Counted from the stretch's first letter, positions 16,868 through 25,225 are shown. The stretch is 64,000 nt of DNA from Skermania sp. ID1734 (GCF_007489285.1 NZ_VLIY01000020.1:1-64000); one strand, 5' to 3'. The notes: generated by a model from the sequence alone, not told the origin. Numbers and translations are program-made.

Positions 16868-17980
16868 TCAGTTGACCGGCTGGTGGCCGTCGTTTTCCGG
16901 GTAGGCCTCTTCCCGCCAGAAGGTGAGCGAGCGCATGACCGGGAAGTCGTTGAAGGAGAACAGGCACGCGTCTTCGGTGGCGCTGAGGTTGGCGTGTTCG
17001 TGCCAGGCCCACGACGGGACGCAGAAGATGTCGCCCTGCTCCCAGTCGAAGCGTTGGCCGGCGATCACCGAGTACCCGCTGCCTTTGGCGACGTTGTAGA
17101 TGACCGAGCCGGTGTGCCGATGCGCTTGTGTTGCCTGGCCTGGCTGCAGCAGCTGCATGTGTGCGCTCATGGTGGGCATGACCGAACCGCCGGTCTGCGG
17201 GTTGGCGTATTCGAGAATGATGCCGTCGTAGGGCGATCCGGCGCTGGCCTTGGCGGCGTTGCGCAAGGCCGTGTAGGTCTGCTCCCACGGATAGGCGAAC
17301 AGCGGCGAATACGGTTTGGTCCAGCCGTCTTCGAAGCCCCAGGGCCGCAGTTGGCCGGCGCCGTGGGTGAGCAGCGAGGAGTTGATCACCGTGCCCTGGC
17401 TCTGATACAGGTTTGGATGCACCTCGTAGAACCCGGCGTCCAGCGCGTTGACGAGGGGGATGTCCAGGCCGTCCTGCCAGATCACCGGACCGTCGGTGCC
17501 TTCATTGCCGTGCTCGTGCCAGGCGTGGTTGGGGGTTATGGCGAAGTCGCGCGGTCCGACACGTAGCTTCTGTCCGTCGACGACAGTCCAGGCGCCCTGG
17601 CCTTCGACGACGAAGCGTAGGGCCGCGGCCATGTGCCGGTGTGCCGTCATTGCCTCGCCGGGAGCCATCACCTGCAAGCCGGTGTAGAGCAGGCCGACCG
17701 CCGCGGAGATGTCTTTACGTTGCGGGTTCACGAGCGCCACTACTCGTCGTCCGGCGTCGTCGGCTTTCACCAGGTCCAAGGATTCCAAGACCAGGGGCCG
17801 CAGATCGCGGTACCGCCACCTCACGGGCACGGAAACGGGTTGCGGAAACCAGGGTTCGATTTTGTTGGCCACCGTCCACAGCGCAACGGTCTCGTGCTTG
17901 CCGAGTTCGGTGTAAAAGGCCTCGAGTTGCTCGGTGTCGGTGACCCGCGCTCGCCCGAGTACGTCATCGCTGAGTGTCAT
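16868..17980 (-). CDS. Gentisate 1,2-dioxygenase (bicupin)
   Basis: The 370-residue protein has two cupin domains. The N-terminal one has MTAHRHMAAALRFVVEG near 95-115 with the His pair that binds Fe(II), and the C-terminal one has QATQAHRHTGSVIYNV near 270-290. WFPQPVSVPVRWRY near the start is typical of gentisate dioxygenases. The enzyme opens gentisate, or 5-substituted anthranilate/salicylate relatives, between C1 and C2. ATG 17980 has a strong AGGAGGG site. It heads the operon dioxygenase, hydrolase, isomerase and is divergent from the thioesterase-monooxygenase operon. A broken copy of its 5' end exists at 24964. Confidence 0.9.
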   Translation of the reverse strand: MTLSDDVLGRARVTDTEQLEAFYTELGKHETVALWTVANKIEPWFPQPVSVPVRWRYRDLRPLVLESLDLVKADDAGRRVVALVNPQRKDISAAVGLLYTGLQVMAPGEAMTAHRHMAAALRFVVEGQGAWTVVDGQKLRVGPRDFAITPNHAWHEHGNEGTDGPVIWQDGLDIPLVNALDAGFYEVHPNLYQSQGTVINSSLLTHGAGQLRPWGFEDGWTKPYSPLFAYPWEQTYTALRNAAKASAGSPYDGIILEYANPQTGGSVMPTMSAHMQLLQPGQATQAHRHTGSVIYNVAKGSGYSVIAGQRFDWEQGDIFCVPSWAWHEHANLSATEDACLFSFNDFPVMRSLTFWREEAYPENDGHQPVN

Positions 17981-18028
17981 CGCTCGTCCCTCCTGGTTTT
18001 TCCGACGCAATGCCAATGTACCGCAGTA

Positions 18029-18042
18029 TTGACGAGCGTCAC
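18029..18042. promoter_or_regulatory. Palindromic operator in the divergent dioxygenase/thioesterase promoter
   Basis: TTGACGAGCGTCAC covers 18029-18042, with TGACG-AG-CGTCA as the perfect palindrome. On the plus strand TTGACG can act as a -35, with TATATC at 18051 as a -10 box at a spacing of 16. A repressor here would block RNA polymerase reading the thioesterase operon and probably also the opposite promoter. PaaX, encoded at 21797-22723 and carrying a related site in its own promoter region, is the natural candidate. Confidence 0.65.
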
Positions 18043-18093
18043 AATAGCGCTATATCGTTTTCTTATCGGCTTTCAGTGAGAGGACATCGGGAG

Positions 18094-18486
18094 ATGGCAG
18101 AGGTAACCATCGAACGGACCGTCGAGTGGTTTGACACCGACGCCGCCGGTCATCAGCACCATTCATGCATCGCGCGCTATGTCGAGGCCGCCGAAGCCGA
18201 GCTGCTGCGCAGGTACGACTTGTCCTGGCTGTTCGGTGAAATTCCCCGGGTGCGTCACGAAATCAACTACCGCAACCGACTCTGGTTCGGGGAGGTCGTG
18301 CGTGTGACATTGCGCGTCGCGCGTCTCGGCGACACCTCGTTGACGTATGCCTTCGAGGTGCACGGCAAGGAAGGGCTCGCGGCCGACGGAAAACTCGTGG
18401 TTGCGCATGCGACGCTGGATTCGCCGAAGGCGACACCGTGGCCCCAGCAGGTAGTCGACGCCTTGACAGTAGAGGCGGTGGCGTGA
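18094..18486 (+). CDS. 4-hydroxybenzoyl-CoA thioesterase-family protein (hot-dog fold)
   Basis: The 130-residue hot-dog thioesterase carries WFDTDAAGHQHHSCIARYVE near residues 12-31. The Asp of the DTDAAGH segment corresponds to the catalytic Asp of 4HBT/YbgC enzymes. It would release CoA from a hydroxylated aryl-CoA such as gentisyl-CoA or 5-hydroxyanthraniloyl-CoA. ATG 18094 follows GAGAGGA at a workable distance. Its stop overlaps the start of the aryl-CoA monooxygenase gene (TGATG), which ties the two reactions together. A degraded relative survives at about 24700-24844. Confidence 0.82.
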   Translation: MAEVTIERTVEWFDTDAAGHQHHSCIARYVEAAEAELLRRYDLSWLFGEIPRVRHEINYRNRLWFGEVVRVTLRVARLGDTSLTYAFEVHGKEGLAADGKLVVAHATLDSPKATPWPQQVVDALTVEAVA

Positions 18487-20840
18487 TGAGCCTCGACATT
18501 GCAGTGATCGGCGGAGGTCCGGGCGGGCTGTACTTTGCCGCTCTGGCAAAGCAACTCGACCCCGCGCGACGGATCACCGTTTACGAACGCAACGCCGCGG
18601 ACACGACCTTCGGATTCGGCGTCGTTTTCTCGGACGAAACTCTCGACGGCATCACCGCCGCCGATCCGCTGATCTTCGCCGAAATGGAGTCTCGCTTTGC
18701 CCGATGGACAGACATCGACGTGCACTACCGCAGCGAGATACTGACCTCCGGCGGCCACGGATTCGCCGCCATCGAGCGACAGACGTTGCTCCGAATCCTG
18801 CAGCAGCGCTGCGCGAGTCTCGGCGTCGACGTGCGATTCGAAACCGAGGCGCCGAGCGCTGACGAACTCGCGGGCACACACGATCTTGTCGTGGCCGCCG
18901 ACGGCGTGCGCTCCCAGACGCGTAATGCGCACCCCGAAGTATATGGGCCGGACCTCGACGAACGACACTGCCGCTACATGTGGTTGGCCACCGACAAGGT
19001 CTTCGACGCCTTCACTTTCATCGTGGCCGAGACCGAACACGGGCCGATGCAGGTCCACGCGTACCCGTTCAGCGCGACACGCAGCACATTCATCGTCGAA
19101 ATGAACGAAAGCTCTTGGCTGTCTGCGAGCTTCGACCGGTTGGACGAAGCGGCGAGCGTGGCCCGATGCGAGGAGCTGTTCAGCTCGTTCCTCGATGGCC
19201 ATCGTCTACTGTCCAACAACTCGCGCTGGATCCGCTTCAGCACCGTGCGCAACCGCACGTGGAGCAACGCCAACATTGTGCTGCTCGGCGACGCAGCGCA
19301 CACCGCGCACTTTTCCATCGGCTCGGGAACCAAACTGGCCATGGAAGATGCGTTGGCTCTCGCGGCAAGCCTGGATGTCGATGACAGCGACGTGCCGGCT
19401 GCACTGGCGCGCTACGAGATACGTCGCCGGCCGGTGGTCGAATCCACCCAGCGCGCTGCACAGGCCAGCCTGGAGTGGTTCGAATCGATCGACCATTCCG
19501 TCGGCCAAGCACCCGCCCAGTTCGCCTTCAACTTGCTCACCCGCAGTCGGCGCGTCACCTACAACAATCTCCGCGAGCGCGACCCGCACTACGTCGACGA
19601 TCTCAACGTGTGGTTCCACCAAAATGCCAACCCCGCAGGTGAACTGGTGCCACGTCCGATGTTCGAACCGATGCGGCTGCATCAACTGACGTTGAAGAAC
19701 CGCATCGTCGCGGCGCCGATCGCCAGCTACACCGCCGCCGATGCAGTGGTATCCGACGACGAGTTGATCCGCCTGTCCGCCTTGGCGCTCGGCGGAGCCG
19801 GGCTGGTTCTCACCGGAATGACCGCGGTCAGCCCCGGTGGGCGGGTCACGCCGGGCTGCCCCGGTCTCTACACGCCGGAACAGGTCGCGGCCTATCGGCG
19901 GATCACCGATCTCGTTCACCGGCAAAGCACCGCGGCGATCGGGGTGCAGCTCAATCATTCCGGCCCCAAGGGGTCAACTGCCGTTCCGGTCAACGCCGCT
20001 TCCGGCCCGCCACTCGGTGCCGATGGCTGGCAGACCGTGGCACCCTCGCCGATTTCGTACGGCGCCAACCCGGTACCGCGCGAACTCGACACGGCCGAGC
20101 TTCCCACCATCGCAGCCGAGTTCGCGGCCGCGGCCGCATCGGCGGATGCCGCCGGTTTCGACGTACTGGAAATTCAAGCGGGCCACGGGTTTTTGCTGTC
20201 CAGCTTCTTGTCACCGCTGACCAACCAGCGCACCGACTCATACGGCGGTAGCCTCCGTAACCGTTTGCGTTTCCCGCTGCAGGTCATCGACGCCGTGCGA
20301 GCGGTGTGGCCGGCCCACAAGCCGTTGCTGGTGCGCATTTCCGCGGTCGACTGGTGCGAGGGCGGCACCACGCTGGCCGACGCCGTGGTGATCGCGCGCG
20401 CCTTTGCCGAACACGGCGTCGACGCGATCGACGTGTCCAGTGGTGAGGTGGTCGCCGACGAAAAGCCCGCCTACGGGCGTGGCTACCAGACGCCGTTCGC
20501 CGAACGCATCCGCGCCGACGTGGGCGTACCTACGATCGCGGTCGGCGCGATCTCTTCCGACGACGACGCCAATTCCATCCTGCTCGCCGGACGCGCCGAC
20601 CTGGTGGCGGTGGGGAGGGCCCACCTGCATGATCCGGCCTGGACGCTGCACGCGGCAGCCGAAATCGGCTACCGCGGACCAGGGGCGGAATGGCCTGCGC
20701 TGTATGCGGCTGGTTCGACACAGCCGCCCAGCGCCGGTCGGGCCCGTCCGCTCCTCACCCTGCGGCCACCGACGCCGCCGCCAGTGCATCAACGGTGGCG
20801 CCCGGCACACGTGAACACCACAGCGAAAGTAGCGAACTGA
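18486..20840 (+). CDS. Bifunctional aryl-CoA monooxygenase/reductase (2-aminobenzoyl-CoA or salicylyl-CoA 5-hydroxylase type)
   Basis: This 784-residue fusion has an N-terminal group A FAD monooxygenase with GGGPGG (9-14) and GDAAHTAHFSIGSG near 268. From about residue 392 it is an old-yellow-enzyme/2,4-dienoyl-CoA reductase-like domain (FEPMRLHQLTLKNRIV, then QAGHGFLLSSFLSPLTNQRT near 561). This architecture is known in 2-aminobenzoyl-CoA monooxygenase/reductase of Azoarcus evansii and in proteins annotated salicylyl-CoA 5-hydroxylase. Both attack C5 of an ortho-substituted benzoyl-CoA. The gene is coupled to the thioesterase upstream and the nitrilase downstream. Neighbours do not settle amino versus hydroxy substrate. 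Confidence 0.85.
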   Translation: MSLDIAVIGGGPGGLYFAALAKQLDPARRITVYERNAADTTFGFGVVFSDETLDGITAADPLIFAEMESRFARWTDIDVHYRSEILTSGGHGFAAIERQTLLRILQQRCASLGVDVRFETEAPSADELAGTHDLVVAADGVRSQTRNAHPEVYGPDLDERHCRYMWLATDKVFDAFTFIVAETEHGPMQVHAYPFSATRSTFIVEMNESSWLSASFDRLDEAASVARCEELFSSFLDGHRLLSNNSRWIRFSTVRNRTWSNANIVLLGDAAHTAHFSIGSGTKLAMEDALALAASLDVDDSDVPAALARYEIRRRPVVESTQRAAQASLEWFESIDHSVGQAPAQFAFNLLTRSRRVTYNNLRERDPHYVDDLNVWFHQNANPAGELVPRPMFEPMRLHQLTLKNRIVAAPIASYTAADAVVSDDELIRLSALALGGAGLVLTGMTAVSPGGRVTPGCPGLYTPEQVAAYRRITDLVHRQSTAAIGVQLNHSGPKGSTAVPVNAASGPPLGADGWQTVAPSPISYGANPVPRELDTAELPTIAAEFAAAAASADAAGFDVLEIQAGHGFLLSSFLSPLTNQRTDSYGGSLRNRLRFPLQVIDAVRAVWPAHKPLLVRISAVDWCEGGTTLADAVVIARAFAEHGVDAIDVSSGEVVADEKPAYGRGYQTPFAERIRADVGVPTIAVGAISSDDDANSILLAGRADLVAVGRAHLHDPAWTLHAAAEIGYRGPGAEWPALYAAGSTQPPSAGRARPLLTLRPPTPPPVHQRWRPAHVNTTAKVAN

Positions 20841-21904
20841 TGGACGAATTCCCTCGTTTCACCGCTGCCGCGGTGCAGGCGGCCCCCGTCTACCTGGATC
20901 CGGCGAAGACCGTGGCCAAGGCTGTGGACCTGATTCACGAGGCCGCAGGTGCGGGTGCCAGCCTGATTGCCTTCCCCGAGGTGTTCGTCCCGGGCTACCC
21001 GTACTGGAACTGGACCATGAACCCGGTCAAGGGCGGGGAGTGGTTCGAGCGGCTCTACCGCGCGGCGATCGACATTCCGGGCCCCCACCTGGACGCCCTG
21101 CGTGCCGCCGCGGCAGCCACCAAGACCACGGTCGTGATCGGCGTCAACGAGCGCGGACGCCACAGCCTCGGCGTGCTGTACAACAGTGTCGTCACCATCG
21201 GCCCGAACGGTGCGGTGATCGCTGTGCACCGCAAGCTCGTGCCGACGTGGGCTGAAAAGCTCACCTGGACCAACGGCGACGGCTCCTCGCTGCGCGTGCA
21301 CCGAACCGAGGTGGGTCCGTTGGGAGTGCTGGCCTGCGGGGAAAACACCAACACCTTGGCGCGGTTCACTCTGCTGGCACAAGGGGAGCTAGTGCACGTG
21401 GCCAACTACATTTCCCTCCCGGTGGCGCCGAAGGACTACGACATGGCCGATGCCATCGCGATCCGCACGGCGGCACATTGTTTCGAAGGCAAACTGTTCT
21501 CCATCGTTTCCTGCTCGACGATCTCGCCCGAGATCATCGACACCGTTGCCGGAAATGACCCGGAAGCGCGGGAGTTGTTGCAGCGCAAACGCAGTGCGCT
21601 GTCGGGAATCTTTGGCCCAGACGGCCGCCCGGTCACCGAACCGCTCGTCGACGACGAGGGCATCGTCTACGCCGAGATCGACTTGAGCCGCTGCATCGCG
21701 CCCAAGCAGATGCACGACATCATCGGCCACTACAACAGGTTCGACATTTTCTCGCTACATGTGAACGATAAGCCGTTGCAGCCGTTGACATTCTGCTCAG
21801 GCTTCGATGACGCCGCGGGCGTAGGCGTGCGCGGGTTCGACGAGTCGCTGGCGCAGCCATTCGAAGAGCTCCCCAGCACGGGCGCCGTCCCAGCCCTTGG
21901 GTAG
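20840..21904 (+). CDS. Nitrilase
   Basis: The 354-residue carbon-nitrogen hydrolase has the full triad in family context: Glu in FPEVFVPGYPYW (near 47), Lys in HRKLVPTW (near 131) and Cys in LACGENTN (near 167). Nitrilases convert a nitrile to acid and ammonia through a thioimidate on the Cys. Its start overlaps the stop of the aryl-CoA monooxygenase gene (ATGA), so it may supply aryl carboxylates from aromatic nitriles to the CoA ligase and hydroxylase. The last 35 residues are unlike family ends and run antisense through the 3' end of paaX, suggesting loss of an earlier stop. Confidence 0.85.
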   Translation: MDEFPRFTAAAVQAAPVYLDPAKTVAKAVDLIHEAAGAGASLIAFPEVFVPGYPYWNWTMNPVKGGEWFERLYRAAIDIPGPHLDALRAAAAATKTTVVIGVNERGRHSLGVLYNSVVTIGPNGAVIAVHRKLVPTWAEKLTWTNGDGSSLRVHRTEVGPLGVLACGENTNTLARFTLLAQGELVHVANYISLPVAPKDYDMADAIAIRTAAHCFEGKLFSIVSCSTISPEIIDTVAGNDPEARELLQRKRSALSGIFGPDGRPVTEPLVDDEGIVYAEIDLSRCIAPKQMHDIIGHYNRFDIFSLHVNDKPLQPLTFCSGFDDAAGVGVRGFDESLAQPFEELPSTGAVPALG

Positions 21905-22723
21905 CAGTTCCAGCGGTAATCCGGGGTCGAGGTAGGGGAGCCGGCGCCAGGTGGTGAGCATTTGCACGTATGCGACGAACGCGTCGTGCGCCTCGAGCTT
22001 ACGGCGCCGGCGCAAATGCTCACGCAACGGTGCGAATTGAGCGATGAACTGCGAATACAGCTCTTGCAGGCCGTCGAGGTCCCACCATTGCGAGACCTTG
22101 GTCCGCAGATCACCGAAGGCTAGGTGTTCGGCGTGGAACAGGTCCACGAACTGCGCGAGATCGGAATCACGCAACGCGTCGGCAACCTCGTCGTGGACAT
22201 GCGCGGGGGCTATCCACACGCCCGGGGCGGTGGTGCCGAATCCCATGCGCGTCAAGATCATTCGCATTTCGTGGCGCTTGTCCCGTTCGGTTTCCGGGAT
22301 CGAGAAGACCGCCAGCAGCCAACCGTCGTCACTGGTCGCGCGGGTCATGTGAAAGATTCGCCGGTCGCCTTCCCGGATCGTTCGCAACGCCGACTCCGAC
22401 AATGCATACCCGGCGACACCGTCGCGGTTTTCGCTCACCAACGTTCCGCGCCGTTTCAACCGACTGATCGACGAACGCACCGCGGGCTCGTCCACGCCGA
22501 GTTGGCGCAGGAGCCGCACCACCGACGACACCGAAAGCCAGTTTTCAGTCTCGCGCGCATAGAGGCCGTACACCGTCACAATAAGGCGGCGGGGCTGGTT
22601 GGCGGTCGCGGCACCTTCGGCCGAAGCCGAAGCTGCATAAAGGGCAGTGGGCTGCACAGCGAACAGAATACGTTCTCGCCCTTCCGACCTTGAGTATGTT
22701 GCTCTATTGACTGTCGTCACCAT
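21797..22723 (-). CDS. PaaX-family transcriptional repressor
   Basis: The protein has up to 308 residues. A winged-helix N-terminal domain of PaaX type starts near residue 45 (PRRLIVTVYGLYARETENWL, with RSSISRLKRRG as recognition region), followed by the central and C-terminal PaaX domains (SQWWDLDGLQELY). PaaX proteins repress aryl-CoA catabolic genes and are released by the aryl-CoA thioester, so this one probably senses the CoA intermediate of the adjacent pathway. ATG 22723 gives a 44-residue leader and places the operator inside the first codons; GTG 22657 is an alternative. It converges with the nitrilase gene, overlapping by 108 bases. Confidence 0.85.
   Translation of the reverse strand: MVTTVNRATYSRSEGRERILFAVQPTALYAASASAEGAATANQPRRLIVTVYGLYARETENWLSVSSVVRLLRQLGVDEPAVRSSISRLKRRGTLVSENRDGVAGYALSESALRTIREGDRRIFHMTRATSDDGWLLAVFSIPETERDKRHEMRMILTRMGFGTTAPGVWIAPAHVHDEVADALRDSDLAQFVDLFHAEHLAFGDLRTKVSQWWDLDGLQELYSQFIAQFAPLREHLRRRRKLEAHDAFVAYVQMLTTWRRLPYLDPGLPLELLPKGWDGARAGELFEWLRQRLVEPAHAYARGVIEA
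22707..22720. promoter_or_regulatory. Degenerate copy of the gentisate-regulon operator between paaX and the CoA ligase gene
   Basis: TTGACTGTCGTCAC at 22707-22720 matches TTGACGnnCGTCAC except for the sixth base. The similarity continues downstream (CCATAAC against CAATAGC at the 18029 site). On the plus strand TTGACT with TATCAT at 22731 makes a promoter for the ligase gene. The position fits autoregulation of paaX together with control of the ligase. Confidence 0.55.
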
Positions 22724-22771
22724 AACAGAATATCATTGAGCCGAGTCAGCACTGGCAAGACGGGGTTCCAC

Positions 22772-24388
22772 ATGAAACTGTCTGCATCCGCACACATCGA
22801 CACCTTCTGCCGAGACAACCTGCCGCCGTATGACCAGTGGCCCGTCCTTCGGTACGACCTCGCCGAGCTCGACTATCCCGAGAGGGTGAACTGTGCGGCC
22901 GAACTGCTCGACCACACGATCGGACGACTCGGGCCGGACCGTCCATGTGTAGCCGCCGAGGACATGCAATGGAGTTACGGCGAGCTGTTGCGCCACGCGA
23001 ACCAGGTGGCCAACGTACTCGTGAACGAACTGCACATCGTCCCCGGCAACCGGGTCCTGCTGCGCGGACCGAACACGCCGTGGCTGGTAGCGGCGTGGTT
23101 CGGCGTCGTCAAAGCCGGGGCTGTCGCTGTGACCACCGTTCCCGCACTACGGACAACCGAACTCGCCGACATCGTCGAGTTGAGCCGACCCTCGGCAGCG
23201 CTGTGTGACCATCGCGCACTGGACGACCTTCGTGCGGTGCAGGCGAGCATTCCGATCGTTGCCTACGGCGGCGACGCGGCGGACGACCTGGTGAATCGCT
23301 GCCCGGCGCAACCGGATGTCTTCACCAATATCGACACGGCCGCCGACGACGTTGTGCTGCTTGCCTTCACATCGGGCACGACCGGTAAGCCGAAAGCGGC
23401 CATGCATTTTCACCGTGACGTGCTCGCAATCGCGGACACTTTTTCTCGGCACATCCTCAAGCCGACCCCAGAGGACGTCTTCATCGGAACTCCGCCGATG
23501 GCCTTCACTTTCGGTCTCGGCGGACTGGTCATCTTCCCCATGCGCATCGGCGCGTCGTCCTACCTGATCGAGCGGGCCACGCCGACGGAACTGGCCGACG
23601 TGGTCCAACGAATCAGAGCAACCGTGCTGTTCACGGCACCGACCGCCTATCGGGCCATCATCGCTACCGGCGACGTCGCAAAGCTGCGCTCGGTGCGTCG
23701 TGCAGTTTCGGCAGGCGAACACCTTCCTGAGTCCGTTTGGCGTCAATTTCACATCGCAACCGGGCTGTCGATCATCAACGGCATCGGCGCCACCGAAATG
23801 TTGCATGTGTTCATCGCCTCCGCAGGCGACGACATTCGGCCCGGCGCGACAGGAAAGGTGGTGCCCGGCTACGAGGCGATGGTGCTCGACGAGTTCGGAG
23901 AACCAGTCCCCGACGGGAAGTCGGGACGACTCGCCGTACGAGGTCCGACCGGCTGCCGATACCTCGCCGACGACCGCCAACGGGTCTATGTCGAAAACGG
24001 CTGGAACATCACCGGCGACACCTTCCGTCGAGACGCCGACGGCTACTTCTGGTATGAGGCCCGCAACGACGACATGATCATCTCCGCCGGGTACAACATC
24101 GCCGCTCCCGAGGTGGAACAGGCGCTGCTACTGCACCCGGACGTCGCAGAGTGTGCCGTGGTCGGCTGGCCCGACGAGAATCGCGGGTCGATAGTCAAGG
24201 CGTACGTAGTGCTCGCGCCTGACGCGACGGGCGATGAAGACGAGATACACGCGCTCCAAGATCATGTCAAGGCCGCGATCGCGCCGTACAAATACCCGCG
24301 CGCCATAGAGTTTCTGCCCGCGCTGCCAAAGACAGCGACCGGGAAGGTGAGCCGGAAGGCGTTGCGTGACCTAGCGACGGTCGCCTAA
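22772..24388 (+). CDS. Aryl-CoA ligase of the benzoate/2-aminobenzoate-CoA ligase family
   Basis: The 538-residue AMP-forming ligase has phosphate loop TSGTTGKPKA near 200, GATEMLHVF near 345, the adenine/hinge region YNIAAPEVEQALL near 445 and the C-terminal catalytic Lys in TATGKVSRK. The N-terminal SAHIDTFCRDNLPPYDQWP segment is typical of 2-aminobenzoate-CoA ligases and related benzoate-CoA ligases. The reaction is arylcarboxylate + ATP + CoA to aryl-CoA + AMP + PPi. ATG 22772 is chosen over an in-frame start at 22736. It is divergent from paaX with an operator between, and supplies the monooxygenase at 18486. Confidence 0.85.
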   Translation: MKLSASAHIDTFCRDNLPPYDQWPVLRYDLAELDYPERVNCAAELLDHTIGRLGPDRPCVAAEDMQWSYGELLRHANQVANVLVNELHIVPGNRVLLRGPNTPWLVAAWFGVVKAGAVAVTTVPALRTTELADIVELSRPSAALCDHRALDDLRAVQASIPIVAYGGDAADDLVNRCPAQPDVFTNIDTAADDVVLLAFTSGTTGKPKAAMHFHRDVLAIADTFSRHILKPTPEDVFIGTPPMAFTFGLGGLVIFPMRIGASSYLIERATPTELADVVQRIRATVLFTAPTAYRAIIATGDVAKLRSVRRAVSAGEHLPESVWRQFHIATGLSIINGIGATEMLHVFIASAGDDIRPGATGKVVPGYEAMVLDEFGEPVPDGKSGRLAVRGPTGCRYLADDRQRVYVENGWNITGDTFRRDADGYFWYEARNDDMIISAGYNIAAPEVEQALLLHPDVAECAVVGWPDENRGSIVKAYVVLAPDATGDEDEIHALQDHVKAAIAPYKYPRAIEFLPALPKTATGKVSRKALRDLATVA

Positions 24389-24423
24389 CGCGTGGCGCGC
24401 CCCTCCATAAGGCTGTTGCTAAT

Positions 24424-24844
24424 TCACGTGACCTCGCGACCTCCTATGCGAAGGACCGATAGATCGGAGGTCCGATGAATCAGCGCGTTGTCGGGGTTGG
24501 GTCGGTTCCCTTCGCCACGCCAAGCTGGAGCGAGTAGTACGACGTAAAGGCCGAGCGCGTCGGCGCAGCCCTGACCGGCGCCGGTGTCGGCCCTGACGGG
24601 ATTCAGCAAGGCCTCTCTATGAGAGGCAGTGACTACCGCGCCGGGGCAGGTTCGCAGCGCGTGGTAAGCGGCATGCCAACCGTCGTGAGCTGATCGTCGA
24701 CGGCGCCCGAACAAACACGCCAACCCGCGCCCGCGCAGCAACTCGGCCTCGGCGGCCTTCAACCGCCCGGTGTACGAATGATGCTGATTGACTGTCGGCG
24801 TCGGTGACGTGCCACTCGAAGATCCGCGCATAGGAGCGTGTCAT
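24424..24844 (-). pseudogene. Fossil copy of the thioesterase gene
   Basis: From 24844 the minus strand starts a frame containing FEWHVTDADSQ, matching VEWFDTDAAGH of the intact thioesterase. After a frame change it continues as HHSYTGRLKAAEAELLRGR, matching HHSCIARYVEAAEAELLRR, then LACLFGRR against LSWLFGE. The similarity fades toward 24700 and below. It has the same divergent position relative to the dioxygenase fossil as in the intact cluster. Confidence 0.7.
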
Positions 24845-24892
24845 ATCAATGTTCTATTTCGAAAGAGCGACAAATTATCAATATAGCGGGCT

Positions 24893-24908
24893 TGTGACGG
24901 GCGTAACA
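24893..24908. promoter_or_regulatory. Fossil of the gentisate-regulon operator
   Basis: Between the thioesterase and dioxygenase fossils the plus strand reads TTGTGACGGGCGTAACA (from 24892), preceded by ATATAGCG. The intact intergenic region read toward the dioxygenase has ATATAGCG, three bases, then TTGTGACGCTCGTCA. The order and spacing are the same, with one half-site damaged (CGTAA for CGTCA). Confidence 0.55.
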
Positions 24909-24963
24909 ACTCGCATATAGTTGTCTATCGAGTCTGAGTCACACCGCGAAGGGAACAGGGACC

Positions 24964-25140
24964 ATGACACTCGGCGGCAACGCATTCGAGAGGCGCGGGT
25001 CATGGGCTGAGCGGTTGGAGGCCTTTTACCGCGAGACCGGCAAGCGATATGGGGCGTTGTGACCGTCGCGAACGAGATCGAACCATGGTTCACGCAACCG
25101 GTTCGGGTCAGCTGCGACGGCGCCACCGGATCCACGAAAC
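24964..25140 (+). pseudogene. Fossil 5' end of a gentisate dioxygenase gene
   Basis: ATG 24964 begins MTLGGNAFERRGSWAERLEA, comparable to MTLSDDVLGRARVTDTEQLE of the intact enzyme, then FYRETGKRYGAL against FYTELGKHETVAL. A single-base deletion at the TGG codon (25061-25063 reads TGA) shifts the frame. The other frame continues TVANEIEPWFTQPVRVS against TVANKIEPWFPQPVSVP. Similarity stops near 25110, so most of the gene is gone. Confidence 0.8.
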
Positions 25141-25225
25141 TTGGTCCCCGTCACCAGGCTGCTCGATCACGCCGACGCCGAGTGGTACACGGTCCGTGTG
25201 GGCAGATGCCGTCACTGTGTCGGCC

